Assembly: GCF_033971325.1 (NCBI RefSeq) | Contig: NZ_CP117180.1 | Coordinates: 812,041 to 876,040 of the forward strand | Direction: 5' to 3' | Origin: Hydrogenobacter sp. T-2 | GTDB lineage: Bacteria > Aquificota > Aquificia > Aquificales > Aquificaceae | Length of the DNA: 64,000 nucleotides | Part shown: positions 52,122 through 61,051 of the stretch, one piece after another | How positions within the stretch are numbered: the stretch's first letter is position 1 | Layout: each line of letters opens with the position of its first letter | Position numbers and translations under genes: made by a program | The notes under the pieces: generated by a model | Told to the model about the DNA's origin: nothing | Database searches by the model: none | Seen by the model: the letters and a program-made list of their open reading frames with translations, nothing else

Positions 52122-52150
52122 TTGACAAAAAGCTTGATATGTCTTATTAT
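52122..52150 (+). promoter_or_regulatory. Near-consensus sigma-70 promoter in front of the CRISPR-like repeat
   Basis: TTGACA at 52122-52127 and TATTAT at 52145-52150 with exactly 17 bases between them. Transcription should begin near 52157, 14 bases before the repeat at 52171, and run rightward. There is no open reading frame downstream on this strand, so the product would be a non-coding RNA, antisense to nothing until it reaches the 3' end of the AbiEii gene at 52310. Confidence 0.75.
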
Positions 52151-52170
52151 TCTTTATGTAGCAAGTTGAG

Positions 52171-52199
52171 GTTGCTAATCTACCGTGTGGAGTTGAAAC
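52171..52199 (+). CRISPR. Solitary 29-nt CRISPR-like repeat
   Basis: A 29-base unit beginning GTTGCTAATC and ending GTGTGGAGTTGAAAC. The 3' end GTTGAAAC is the hallmark of many type I and III CRISPR repeats, and the whole unit resembles repeats I associate with Aquificales (from memory, not checked). It is preceded by a strong promoter and an A+T-rich leader-like stretch, as the first repeat of an array would be, but no second copy follows. No cas gene is in this window. It could be an eroded array, a leader with all spacers lost, or a repeat-bearing small RNA. Confidence 0.6.
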
Positions 52200-52309
52200 T
52201 TCATAGAGAATTAGAAAGAAAAAGTCAAGAGGCTTCCTTAAGTCAAAGGCTATTAGAATAGCACACTTACAAAGGACATGCCACTTTGTTAAGGCTTTTT
52301 ATAGGCTTT

Positions 52310-52936
52310 TTAGGGAGAGGCGTTATGGTTATATTCAGAACGAATTAGAAGGGTTATATATTCTTTGATTTCTTCCCAAAAGCGGTCTATTTGTGGGTTG
52401 ACTTCCTTCTCCGCATCTTCAAAGCAGGTCAAAGCCTTGAGAAAAATTCCAGGATTGTAGTTCTTATATTTATGCTTTAAGTCTTCAACTATACTGCTAA
52501 TGCTCACTTCGTTTTTGTTTATGAGAAACCAAAGGTCAAAGAAATCCTTCTTACTACCTCTTTGTGCTATGGCTATAGCCTTCATAGACAGGATATCTCT
52601 GTCCTTTGCCAAGTATACACCTAAATCCTCTAAAAACTCTGGCTCTTCCAATAGTGGGTAAGGGTAGCTGAAAAAGGAAAACTTAACTCCTTCCATCAAG
52701 AATATAAGAGTTCCCTCACTTATAGACACTATCTCTGTTGGCATGTTTGTAAGTTTCTCCGCAAGCAAACCAACATTGAACCTATAAAAAGGGAATGTAA
52801 AAAAGTCAAAATCTTCTGAATGTCTATGTCCATATCTAATAGCCAAAGCTGTTCCTCCTGCCAAGTAAAAACCCTCAGTAAGGGATAAGGATGCTACCTT
52901 CTCTAAAGTTCTTTTCTGAATATCTCTTAAGCTCAT
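52310..52936 (-). CDS. AbiEii-type nucleotidyltransferase (toxin candidate)
   Basis: 208 residues of the nucleotidyltransferase AbiEii/AbiGii fold. 'FYLAGGTALAIRYGHRHSEDFDFF' gives the GGTAL motif and the catalytic aspartates D42 and D44; 'RGSKKDFFDLWFLI' is the second conserved block of this family. AbiEii and MenT toxins add nucleotides to tRNA or other targets and are neutralised by a partner. The partner here is probably the overlapping 90-residue gene upstream; it is not a classical AbiEi. The two genes overlap by 62 bases. The locus lies beside the RHH remnant and the CRISPR-like repeat. Confidence 0.88.
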   Translation of the reverse strand: MSLRDIQKRTLEKVASLSLTEGFYLAGGTALAIRYGHRHSEDFDFFTFPFYRFNVGLLAEKLTNMPTEIVSISEGTLIFLMEGVKFSFFSYPYPLLEEPEFLEDLGVYLAKDRDILSMKAIAIAQRGSKKDFFDLWFLINKNEVSISSIVEDLKHKYKNYNPGIFLKALTCFEDAEKEVNPQIDRFWEEIKEYITLLIRSEYNHNASP

Positions 52937-53147
52937 CCTCAGAAACCTCTAAAACCACCTTCCAAAAACTCCTATCCTTGCAGTGAAACCTATGGAGATT
53001 GTTTAGAAATATCCCTTTTAACTCCTCTTTGCTAAAAAGTGGTGCAATCTCAAGAGGATTGGCATATAGCATAGCTCTTATCAAAAGCTCCTCCCTGCTC
53101 CTTTCTCCATCCCAAGAATATTTCTTAAGAAACTCTTCTTGAGTCAT
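52875..53147 (-). CDS. Small protein preceding AbiEii gene (candidate antitoxin)
   Basis: 90 residues, family not recognised. Charged and helical: 'EFLKKYSWDGERSREELLIRAMLYANPLEIAPLF' then 'LHRFHCKDRSFWKVVLEVSEDELKRY'. It starts 211 bases before the AbiEii-type start and overlaps it by 62 bases, the order antitoxin-toxin typical of type II and IV systems. No HTH is evident, so unlike AbiEi it may not bind DNA. Function as antitoxin is inferred only from size, order and overlap. The 72 bases upstream to zwf contain no clear promoter. Confidence 0.7.
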   Translation of the reverse strand: MTQEEFLKKYSWDGERSREELLIRAMLYANPLEIAPLFSKEELKGIFLNNLHRFHCKDRSFWKVVLEVSEDELKRYSEKNFREGSILIPY

Positions 53148-53219
53148 CTCTAATTAATATCTCCCTCCTTGACTCATTTGCAAGTTCAAAGTCTGTTCTT
53201 CAATTCACTGCATAGGCGA

Positions 53220-54530
53220 TTAAGGTAAAAACTCCTCTGCCTCCTTTGGCAGTTTTACACCTTTTGGATAGACAAAGGGTTCGTCCTCCATGTTTAAGTA
53301 TGGCTCAACCACTTCCCAGAGGGTTTCTATCTCATCTCCTCTTATGAAAAGAGATTGGTCTCCTTCTACAATATCAAGGAGCAAGACCTCGTATGCGTCC
53401 TCAAACTCTGAGGGAAACCTATACTCCATGAAGGTCTCCACTGGGCAAGCCATAAACCTGCCAGTGGGCGGTCTTAGTTCAAAGACTATCTGGAGCTTGC
53501 TCTCTGGTGCGGTCTGAAAGACTATTCTATTTTGGTGTGGCTTGCAGTCAAGGAGCTTGGTAAAGCTCTGTGGAACTTCCCTAAAGACTATCTCTATCTG
53601 GGTTAGCTTTTCAGAAAGGGCTTTTCCTGTCATTAGATAAAAGGGCACTCCGTGCCAGCGGAAGTTTTCCACCAAAACCTTGGCAAGCACAAAGGTCTCT
53701 GTTTTGGAGTTTTCCACTCCTATCTCCTGCCTGTAGCCTTCGTATTGACCTCTTATGAGCCTTTCAATGCGTGTGTTTTTTAAGACCTTTACCTTTTCGT
53801 CCCTTATAAACTTCTCTGACATATAGGCGGGTGGCTCCATGGCGGTAAAGGCAAGCATTTGGAGCATGTGGTTTTGTAGCATATCCCTTATGGCACCCAC
53901 CTTGTCATAAAACTCTCCCCTTCCTTCCACTCCCACCTTCTCAAGGGCGTATATTTTCACATGCTCAATAAAATTCCTGTTCCATATGCCTTCAAAGATG
54001 GTATTGGAAAACCTCAAAGAAAAGATGTTTTGTATGGTATCCTTGCCAAGAAAGTGGTCTATGCGGTATATCTCCTCTTCTATGAAATACCTATGCAGGA
54101 TATCGTTTAACCTCTTTGCGGACTTTAGGTCAAAACCAAAGGGCTTTTCTATAACTATCTTTCTTGGGTTTGTGTAGTTTCTTAAGAGCTTTCCAAGATT
54201 TCTAATAGTATCCTCAAAAAGATATGGACTAAGTGCAAGGAAGAAGATAAGCTCTTGACCCTTTAGGTTTTCTATGAGCTTTCCAAGCTCTGCGTATGAG
54301 TTCCAATCTCGTGCATCAAAGGGTAAAAAGTTGCATAGCTTTCCAAAGCCAGCGTCCAGTCTACAAACCACCTGCTCCCAATCTTCCCGCTTACTTCTTG
54401 CCAAGGAATACACCCTGTCAAGTCCATTTAGATAACCCTTCGTGTAAAGCCTTGAGAGTGCAGGAAAGAGTTTCTTTTTTGCAAGGTCTCCCGTCCCACC
54501 AAGAATAAAAAGAGAGAAACTTCTATTCAT
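53220..54530 (-). CDS. zwf: Glucose-6-phosphate 1-dehydrogenase
   Basis: Oxidises glucose-6-phosphate to the lactone, making NADPH. 436 residues, slightly short. 'LGGTGDLAKKKLFPAL' is the coenzyme fold; 'IYRIDHFLGKDTIQNI' contains the catalytic R-I-D-H-[YF]-L-G-K signature; 'GVPFYLMTGKALSEK' is also conserved. It overlaps gnd by eight bases. The pair gives the oxidative pentose-phosphate steps; no lactonase gene (pgl) is visible between them. Confidence 0.97.
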   Translation of the reverse strand: MNRSFSLFILGGTGDLAKKKLFPALSRLYTKGYLNGLDRVYSLARSKREDWEQVVCRLDAGFGKLCNFLPFDARDWNSYAELGKLIENLKGQELIFFLALSPYLFEDTIRNLGKLLRNYTNPRKIVIEKPFGFDLKSAKRLNDILHRYFIEEEIYRIDHFLGKDTIQNIFSLRFSNTIFEGIWNRNFIEHVKIYALEKVGVEGRGEFYDKVGAIRDMLQNHMLQMLAFTAMEPPAYMSEKFIRDEKVKVLKNTRIERLIRGQYEGYRQEIGVENSKTETFVLAKVLVENFRWHGVPFYLMTGKALSEKLTQIEIVFREVPQSFTKLLDCKPHQNRIVFQTAPESKLQIVFELRPPTGRFMACPVETFMEYRFPSEFEDAYEVLLLDIVEGDQSLFIRGDEIETLWEVVEPYLNMEDEPFVYPKGVKLPKEAEEFLP

Positions 54531-55410
54531 CCTTTTTCTTTACCTGATGTCTTCCAAACTCAAACCTAAGACCTGCCAAAAGGCGGTCTCTAAAGGAGTT
54601 ATCTTGCCTTGAGCGAAAGCGAGCAAAGAGAGCCTCCGCAATAGTTGGCACTGGCACAGCCCTTTTTATGGCTTCCTCTACCGTCCAACGACCCTCTCCC
54701 GTGTCTTCCACATAAGGCTTAAGCTCTTGTAGGTCTCCAAAGTCTTCAAAGACCTTTTGAGTGAGTTCCATAAGCCAGCTACGGATAACACTACCCGTAT
54801 TGTATATGCGTGCAACCTCCCTCAAGTCATATTCAAAGCCACTTTCTTTGAGGAGCTCAAAGCCCTCACCAATAGCCTGCATAAAGGCATACTCTATGCC
54901 ATTGTGAACCATCTTGGCAAAATGCCCCGCACCAGAAGAACCAAGATAGGCATAGCCCCTACCCTCATAGGATAGGTCTCTCAAAATTGGCTCAATTCTC
55001 TCAAAGGCAGACCTGTCCCCACCCACCATAAGACAATATCCAAGCTCCTCACCATAAACACCACCACTAACACCCACATCCAAAAAGTAAACACCCATAT
55101 CCTTCAAAGCCTCCGCCCTTCTTTGAGAGTCTTTGTAAAAGCTGTTTCCACCGTCCACCACTATGTCTCCCTCTTGCAGATAAGGCTTTATGTCTTCAAG
55201 AACCTTGTCCACCACCTCGTGAGGAACCATAAGCCATACTAACTTCTGCCCCCTAAGACCCTCAAGGCTCTCCAAAACTTCCATATAAGCCCTTGCCCTC
55301 TCCCTTGCCTCCGGGTTTGCATCATAGCCCGCTACTTTGTGCCCCTTTGAAAGTAGCCTTCTTGACATACCAAGCCCCATCCTCCCCAAGCCTATCATAA
55401 AAATGTTCAT
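54523..55410 (-). CDS. gnd: 6-phosphogluconate dehydrogenase (decarboxylating), short GndA/YqeC type
   Basis: Oxidative decarboxylation of 6-phosphogluconate to ribulose-5-phosphate. 295 residues: the short, usually NAD-linked form rather than the 470-residue type. 'MIGLGRMGLGMSRRLLSKGH' is the Rossmann loop, 'VDVGVSGGVYGEELGYCLMVGG' and 'GSSGAGHFAKMVHNGIEYAFMQAIGEGFELL' hold the substrate and catalytic residues (lysine and asparagine). The C-terminal helical part is intact. It lies between the 86-residue unknown gene and zwf. Confidence 0.95.
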   Translation of the reverse strand: MNIFMIGLGRMGLGMSRRLLSKGHKVAGYDANPEARERARAYMEVLESLEGLRGQKLVWLMVPHEVVDKVLEDIKPYLQEGDIVVDGGNSFYKDSQRRAEALKDMGVYFLDVGVSGGVYGEELGYCLMVGGDRSAFERIEPILRDLSYEGRGYAYLGSSGAGHFAKMVHNGIEYAFMQAIGEGFELLKESGFEYDLREVARIYNTGSVIRSWLMELTQKVFEDFGDLQELKPYVEDTGEGRWTVEEAIKRAVPVPTIAEALFARFRSRQDNSFRDRLLAGLRFEFGRHQVKKKDE

Positions 55411-55420
55411 AGGCTAAATT

Positions 55421-55681
55421 TTATCCATACCCAAACATAAGGTCAAGTATGCCCGCCTCTATTTGTATCTCCCATTCCCTGTAGTCCTCATCCTTGTTTA
55501 ACACCACCAGATAGCCCTCTCTTTCAAAGTAGAGGATGAGCTTGGCAAGGTTGGCAAGACCGCATACCTTACCGCTTTTTAGACTGGTTATCTTTATAGT
55601 TGGCTGTGGCATATCTGCCTCTTTGTAGATATTCAACAGTTCGTCTTTGAGGTTATAGTGGAGCGTTTCAAAATCACACAC
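55421..55681 (-). CDS. Small protein between murE and gnd, unknown function
   Basis: 86 residues, not recognised. Mixed alpha/beta with two cysteines (MCDFE, KVCGLANLAKLILYFEREGYLVVLN). Its start overlaps murE by eight bases and it ends ten bases before gnd, so it is translated in the operon. No membrane or signal segment. The pattern 'FEREGYLVVLNKDEDYREWEIQ' suggests a small binding domain; nothing more can be said. Confidence 0.68.
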   Translation of the reverse strand: MCDFETLHYNLKDELLNIYKEADMPQPTIKITSLKSGKVCGLANLAKLILYFEREGYLVVLNKDEDYREWEIQIEAGILDLMFGYG

Positions 55682-57065
55682 CGAGGACCTCCTTGACCAC
55701 TTCAGAGTCTTTAAAGGGATATTTTACACCCTTTATTTCTTGGTAGTCTTCGTGTCCTTTGCCCGCTATTAGGATAACATCCCCCTCCTGTGCCATGCTT
55801 ATGGCAAGCTCTATTGCCTTTCTTCTGTCCTGTTCCACCAAGACCTTTCCTTTGTTTTCTATTCCACTCAAGATATCCTCAATTATAGCCATCGGCTCTT
55901 CAAACCTTGGGTTGTCCGAGGTCAGGACTATAAGGTCTGCAATAGCCTCTGCGGTCTTTCCCATAAGAGGTCTCTTTGTTCTATCCCTGTTTCCCCCAGC
56001 ACCAAAGACCACTATAAGCCTGTTTTTGCAAAGAGCCCTTGCGGTCCTCAAGACCTTTTCCAAAGCATCAGGCGTATGAGCATAGTCTATTATCACCACA
56101 AAGCCCTTTCCCTTGTAGGTTTCAAACCTACCGGGGACTTGCACCTGCCTTATGCCTTCTTGTATAGCTTGGCTTTCAAGCCCCCACAGAAAGCCCACAA
56201 GTATACCAAGAGAGAGGTTATACGCCTGAAAGTTCCCTCGCAGGTTGGAGAAAAAGTCATACACCTTTCCTTCGTATGCCACTCTTAGCCTTGAGCCCTC
56301 AAAGTCTGTTTGAAAGTCAAGAATTTTAAAGTCTCCTTCCCTTCCGTAGGTTCTTGGGTTTTTTGCAATAGCCTTTAGCCTTTTGCCATATGGGTCATCC
56401 TCATTTATCACCGCATAGGTATATGCATACTCCTCAAAGAGCCTTGCCTTTGCAAGGAAGTAGTCTTCCATAGTGCCATGATAGTCAAGATGGTCTTGGC
56501 TGAGGTTGGTAAAGCCCACCATATAAAAGTCCGTGCCCCATATCCTCTTTTGGTCAAGTGCATGAGAGGAAACCTCGCAAACCACCGCACTTGCACCCTC
56601 TTCCCACATGGCTTTTAGTGTGGAGTGCCACTTTATAGGGTCTGGAGTGGTCCTCCCTTCGTATTCGTATATCTTCTCTCCAAGCCTGTAGTAAATCGTC
56701 CCCATAAGACCAGTTTTTATACCCGCCTTGTTGAGGATAGACTCTATTATGTGCGTTGTGGTAGTCTTGCCATTTGTCCCCGTTATGCCCACTATCTTAA
56801 GCCTCTTTGAAACCTCACCATAAAAAAGACTTGCCAGCTCACCAAGAGCCTTTCTTGTATCTTCCACCTTTATAATGCGTGGGTCTTTTATGCCTACTTC
56901 CCTCTCCACAAACACGTAGAGAGCACCCCTTTGCAAAGCCTCTTCCACAAAGTCATGCCCATCCACCTGCGTTCCTTTAATGGCTACAAAAACATAACCC
57001 TCGCGGACTTCCTTGGAGTTAGAACTTATACCTTTTGCATAAGAGAGGATTTCTTTTAGGTTCAT
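55674..57065 (-). CDS. murE: UDP-N-acetylmuramoyl-tripeptide synthetase (MurE)
   Basis: Adds the third amino acid to UDP-MurNAc-L-Ala-D-Glu in the cytoplasm. 463 residues with the ATP-binding 'GITGTNGKTTTTHII', central 'GFTNLSQDHLDYHG' and C-terminal 'GAGGNRDRTKRPLMG'. The specificity loop reads DNPR ('LTSDNPRFEEP'), which in known MurE enzymes selects meso-diaminopimelate. First gene of a minus-strand operon with the 86-residue gene, gnd and zwf. It marks the right end of the housekeeping DNA; A+T content rises just upstream. Confidence 0.97.
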   Translation of the reverse strand: MNLKEILSYAKGISSNSKEVREGYVFVAIKGTQVDGHDFVEEALQRGALYVFVEREVGIKDPRIIKVEDTRKALGELASLFYGEVSKRLKIVGITGTNGKTTTTHIIESILNKAGIKTGLMGTIYYRLGEKIYEYEGRTTPDPIKWHSTLKAMWEEGASAVVCEVSSHALDQKRIWGTDFYMVGFTNLSQDHLDYHGTMEDYFLAKARLFEEYAYTYAVINEDDPYGKRLKAIAKNPRTYGREGDFKILDFQTDFEGSRLRVAYEGKVYDFFSNLRGNFQAYNLSLGILVGFLWGLESQAIQEGIRQVQVPGRFETYKGKGFVVIIDYAHTPDALEKVLRTARALCKNRLIVVFGAGGNRDRTKRPLMGKTAEAIADLIVLTSDNPRFEEPMAIIEDILSGIENKGKVLVEQDRRKAIELAISMAQEGDVILIAGKGHEDYQEIKGVKYPFKDSEVVKEVLGV

Positions 57066-57213
57066 CTTATCAACTTCTATTATATCTCAACCACTATAGG
57101 CTCACACGACTAAATAACTACCCATCTCCTAACTACTTCTTTGTTATAGTCCCTGTCTTTCATTTCTGTCCCACCAATAAATTCTTTCTTATTTTGACTT
57201 TTTATCCAAACTT

Positions 57214-57885
57214 TTATAACCTCAAAAGATGCCCATTTCGCTTTAACCAATCTGCGTATTTTTCAAAATTTGGCATTAATACTTTAACTTTAATCCAAAA
57301 GTTTTTTGAATGATTCTTTTCTTCGGTATGGACAAGCTCATGAATTACAACATAATCTATTACAGAAAGTGGTGCCATCACAAGTCTCCACGAAAAATTT
57401 AGTATCCCATTTGGAGAACATGACCCCCATCTTTTGTTTGCATTAGTAATATTAATTTTTTTGTACTTAAACCCTCCATCTTTGGCATACTTTTCTACCC
57501 TTTCTGAAATTTTTTCGTAAGCTTTTTCTTTATACCATTCAATAAAAACTTCCCTTGCCTTTGGTAGAGCATCTCTTAAGAGATAAAATCCTCTATCAAA
57601 TTTCAAAGGCACATCTTGATTATCTACTATAGTTAGCTTATAACTTCTCCCAAGATATAAAAATCCTTCTCCATTAACAAATTCCTTAGGTGTAAATTTA
57701 GGATTCCTTGCCTCAACTTCCATTTTCTTTTTTATAATCCAATTTTTATGTTTAGAAATAACATGCATTATGGTTTCATCACTAATATTATATGGTGCTC
57801 TAATAATAAGAGTAGCATCATCTGTTATTTGTAATGCTACTGTTTTCCTGTTTGATCTTATAATTTTTTCTATTGTTATTTCCAT
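57214..57885 (-). CDS. YgjP-like (DUF45) metallopeptidase next to type I RM genes
   Basis: 223 residues. 'VVIHELVHTEEKNHSKNFW' provides H-E-x-x-H and a third downstream histidine, as in the SprT/WLM-like YgjP (DUF45) family. The N-terminal half is a beta-rich domain ('KIIRSNRKTVALQITDDATLIIRAP'). Such genes commonly travel with type I restriction systems; protease activity on HsdR or another RM component is a guess. It lies five bases after hsdR ends and is last in the operon. Codon use is much more A+T-rich than in murE. Confidence 0.88.
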   Translation of the reverse strand: MEITIEKIIRSNRKTVALQITDDATLIIRAPYNISDETIMHVISKHKNWIIKKKMEVEARNPKFTPKEFVNGEGFLYLGRSYKLTIVDNQDVPLKFDRGFYLLRDALPKAREVFIEWYKEKAYEKISERVEKYAKDGGFKYKKINITNANKRWGSCSPNGILNFSWRLVMAPLSVIDYVVIHELVHTEEKNHSKNFWIKVKVLMPNFEKYADWLKRNGHLLRL

Positions 57886-57889
57886 AAAA

Positions 57890-60800
57890 CTACCTCTTTA
57901 CATAAATATGATACGCAAGCTCAAGTAGCCTCTGAGGTATTTCATTTATTTTTTTTAAAATTTTCTCACGGGTCAAATTAGAACCAGACTTAGTGTGTTT
58001 TAATAAGTGAGATAGTATAAAAGACTTTAATCTTTTTTGCTTAGGATAACTTTCCCAAAAATCTACAAGACTACTTTCTCTTTTAATAATTTCTGTTACA
58101 TCTTTAGTTAAATTAACGAGAAACTTTATCTCTTCATTCGTAAGTTCTTCATCTTCCTTTCTCCCAAGTATCATATACTTTAATAATCCAAAAAATGGTT
58201 TTTCCATCTTTGGATCTAAACCAAAGTTTTTTTCCACACTTCTACCTTTTTTCATTTCCTCTCTAAGAATCTCAAGCTCCTTGAAAAGCATTTCCCAATT
58301 TTCTCTGTATTCCTCAAGAATCTTTTTCAACTTATCTGAAAATCTCTCGTAGAATTCCGGGTCTTCCTCATAATGTCTTTCAATATATTCCTTAATAGCA
58401 TACTCAAGTTCTTGAGCTTTTGCTTTGTCTGTTTTTCCCTTTAATTTTTCAAGAAATACATCATCAAAAAGTGGAGTGGGCGGGATTTTGGGATCAACAC
58501 CCTTTGACTTAAGATACTCATCAACAATCTCTCTTATCTTTCTAGTGGCATCCTTTATAGATAACTTTTCATCTCTATACCTATTTCTTGCTGTTTCTTT
58601 TATAAAACTCAAAAGTTTTAAATCTTTAACATATTTTAATGCCTCAGGGTCTGGTAAAACAGCGTCTATTGCTTTATTAAATTTTCTTACTAAGAAAATA
58701 AATTCATTTCTTATTTCTTCGTCAGCTAAAAGATCTATACATTCATTTATGTTATCCCTCCAGTTTTCAATGCTATATTTTTCAAAAAATTCCTCTATTA
58801 GATTATGATTGAATTTAAGCTCATCAATGCTTTTAGATTTATTTATAACAACTTGTGTGATTTCTTCTATATCTTCGTCTGCATAAATAGCAAGAGCTTC
58901 TTTTAAATGCTTAAAAACTCCAACATAATCTACAACAAAACCACAACTTTTATTTTTATAAACTCTGTTGACCCTTGCAATTGCTTGAAGTAAATTGTGA
59001 CCGTTTATAACATTATCCAAATACATAACTTGCTCAAGTGGTGCATCAAATCCAGTAATAAGCATATTTTGAACAACAATTATACCAACATCACCAGATA
59101 ATTCTCCATCAGTTTTATTAAAAGGTAGTTTAAATTTTTTTATTATTTCTTCATGTTTATTTTCGTCAGTATATGGCTTATATTCCTCTGGATCGTTTGG
59201 GGCACCTGAGATGACTACTTCAATCTTCAATTTTTCAAGTTGAGATAAATCTATATTATGAGGATTCTCCTTTTTTAGCTCTTCTATTTTTTCTTTTAAA
59301 GCTTTTTCCAACGCATGTTTATATCTAATTGCTGCAAGCCTTGAAACAGTTACAACTTGGGCTTTAAATCCATTAGGAAAAACATGAGTGACATAATGGT
59401 TTATCATATCTCTTGCTTTATCTCTTATAACTTCCTCAGCCTCGAGATATGCTCGCCAGGTATACCTTTCCAAAATTTTTGCCCTTTCTTCTGTGTCTAG
59501 CGCATGAAATACATCCTCAAACCTTGCATTAGCCTTTTCTTCCTCAGTTAACTCTGCACTGTGAACCCTTCCCTCATATACGATTGGTACAGTGACCCCA
59601 TCGTCTACCGCCTGTTTAATGCTATATTTGTCTATATATTCACCAAAAGTCATTTCGGTTTTCTCAATTGGTGTTCCTGTAAAGGCAATTTTTATAGAGT
59701 TAGGTAATGCTTTTCTCAAATTAGCACCAAGTAATTTATATTGAGATCTATGAGCTTCATCAATCATAACAAGTATGTTTGGGGAGGTATTAAGCACTGG
59801 AAATTCACTCTTAAGTTCTCTTTCCTGATACTTATGAATCATACACATAACTAAATCAGGAGTGTTAGTTCTCAATAATTCTTTTAATTCGTGTATACTT
59901 CTTGCAAGTTTTACGGTAAAGCCTACACTGCTTGAAGTTGCGTATAATTGCTTTTCTAAATCTCTTCTATCTGTCACAAAGACAATCTTAAAGTTACTAA
60001 GCTCAGGATCATGATAGATTTCTCTCACTGCATACATCATAGTTAAAGACTTTCCAGAACCCTGAGTATGCCAAATAATTCCACCTTTCTCCTCAGGAGT
60101 TTTACCTTCCTTTATTCTCTTAACCATCTTTTTGACTGCTCTAAATTGCTGATATCTTGGGACAATCTTAGCAATTCCGCCCTTTGAATCCTCCTTAAAA
60201 ATTGTAAAATTGTGAAGAATATCAAGAAGATTCCTATTTGAAAGCATTCCATAAATTAAGAGTTCTTGACTTGTTATGTTTTCTTCTGAACTTATATCTG
60301 AAAGAGTATAAGGATATGGATCTTTCCATTCTACAAAATCCTCATAATCTGAAGTTATTGTACCATACTTGGCTACTTGTCTTGATGTAGCCACCGAAAA
60401 AAGATTATACCAAAATAACTTCTCATTTCCTTCATTTGCCCCCCGTCTATTTGAATATCTTTTTATCTGCTCTATTCCTTCTCCAATAGGGTCAGAAATA
60501 GTTGGCGATTTACATTCCACTACTACTAAAGGTAAACCATTTACAAAAAGGACAATGTCAGGGATTATGTGCTTTTCTGTTCCTGTAATGTTTACTTTAA
60601 ATTGTGATATGGCAATAAATGAATTGTTATCAAGATTATGGAAATCTATAAACTTTACTGTTGGGCTTCTTTCTCCTGTTTGTCTATTTTCTGATACAGA
60701 TGTGTTTTCAAGGAGTAAGTCATGTATTTCTCTATTTATTTCTAAAAGTGAATTTTTATAGGGCGTTGTTATTCTTCTTACAACTTCATTTATTTGGTCT

Positions 60801-61051
60801 TCTTCAATCCATGGATTTATTCTCTTAATAGACTCCTTTAATACATCTTTAAGTATAACTTCCCTAAAACTTTCTCTAAATTTAGTGCTTTTGCCATAAA
60901 TAGGTTCAAAACCTTGATTAAATGAAGTTATTTCTTTAACATCCTCGGGGTTGTCTTTGTTTTGCCTATAAATCTTCCAACCTAACTTTTGAAGATGGTA
61001 AAGGAAAGGATTTTCTACATAATGCTCTTCGTCAAGTTTTCTATACATCAT
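57890..61051 (-). CDS. hsdR: Type I restriction enzyme R (motor/nuclease) subunit
   Basis: 1053 residues. The N-terminal nuclease domain has the PD-(D/E)XK core 'IPDIVLF' then 'LVVVECKSP' (about 160-185). The SF2 translocase follows with Walker A 'IIWHTQGSGKSLTMMY', 'IDEAHRSQY' (DEAH motif), 'AFTGTPI' and the motif VI region 'AIARVNRVYKNKSCGFVVDYVG'. The C-terminal helical part (about 800-1053) binds the methylase core. It overlaps hsdS by 11 bases. No frameshift or stop is seen, so the nuclease should be functional. Confidence 0.95.
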   Translation of the reverse strand: MMYRKLDEEHYVENPFLYHLQKLGWKIYRQNKDNPEDVKEITSFNQGFEPIYGKSTKFRESFREVILKDVLKESIKRINPWIEEDQINEVVRRITTPYKNSLLEINREIHDLLLENTSVSENRQTGERSPTVKFIDFHNLDNNSFIAISQFKVNITGTEKHIIPDIVLFVNGLPLVVVECKSPTISDPIGEGIEQIKRYSNRRGANEGNEKLFWYNLFSVATSRQVAKYGTITSDYEDFVEWKDPYPYTLSDISSEENITSQELLIYGMLSNRNLLDILHNFTIFKEDSKGGIAKIVPRYQQFRAVKKMVKRIKEGKTPEEKGGIIWHTQGSGKSLTMMYAVREIYHDPELSNFKIVFVTDRRDLEKQLYATSSSVGFTVKLARSIHELKELLRTNTPDLVMCMIHKYQERELKSEFPVLNTSPNILVMIDEAHRSQYKLLGANLRKALPNSIKIAFTGTPIEKTEMTFGEYIDKYSIKQAVDDGVTVPIVYEGRVHSAELTEEEKANARFEDVFHALDTEERAKILERYTWRAYLEAEEVIRDKARDMINHYVTHVFPNGFKAQVVTVSRLAAIRYKHALEKALKEKIEELKKENPHNIDLSQLEKLKIEVVISGAPNDPEEYKPYTDENKHEEIIKKFKLPFNKTDGELSGDVGIIVVQNMLITGFDAPLEQVMYLDNVINGHNLLQAIARVNRVYKNKSCGFVVDYVGVFKHLKEALAIYADEDIEEITQVVINKSKSIDELKFNHNLIEEFFEKYSIENWRDNINECIDLLADEEIRNEFIFLVRKFNKAIDAVLPDPEALKYVKDLKLLSFIKETARNRYRDEKLSIKDATRKIREIVDEYLKSKGVDPKIPPTPLFDDVFLEKLKGKTDKAKAQELEYAIKEYIERHYEEDPEFYERFSDKLKKILEEYRENWEMLFKELEILREEMKKGRSVEKNFGLDPKMEKPFFGLLKYMILGRKEDEELTNEEIKFLVNLTKDVTEIIKRESSLVDFWESYPKQKRLKSFILSHLLKHTKSGSNLTREKILKKINEIPQRLLELAYHIYVKR

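Larger units (their letters stand above)
51503..52309. other. 807-base region without an intact gene
   Basis: Holds, left to right: the hemoglobin terminator, an inverted repeat, the RHH remnant (minus strand), the TACGG/CCGTA array, a consensus promoter and the lone CRISPR-like repeat. From 52200 to 52309 I see nothing further except a weak GCC/GGC hairpin followed by TTTTT near 52281-52301, which might end the short RNA. The rest of the window has no other gene-free stretch of this length. Confidence 0.8.

Noticed and set aside
52248-52257. A second degenerate CRISPR repeat downstream of 52199
   Set aside because: GGCTATTAGA shares only a few bases with the repeat start and its 3' half has no match; not enough to call a repeat.
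57035-57313. A plus-strand ORF between murE and the metallopeptidase gene
   Set aside because: It overlaps both neighbouring genes in antisense and reads as A+T-rich noise with no recognisable motif.
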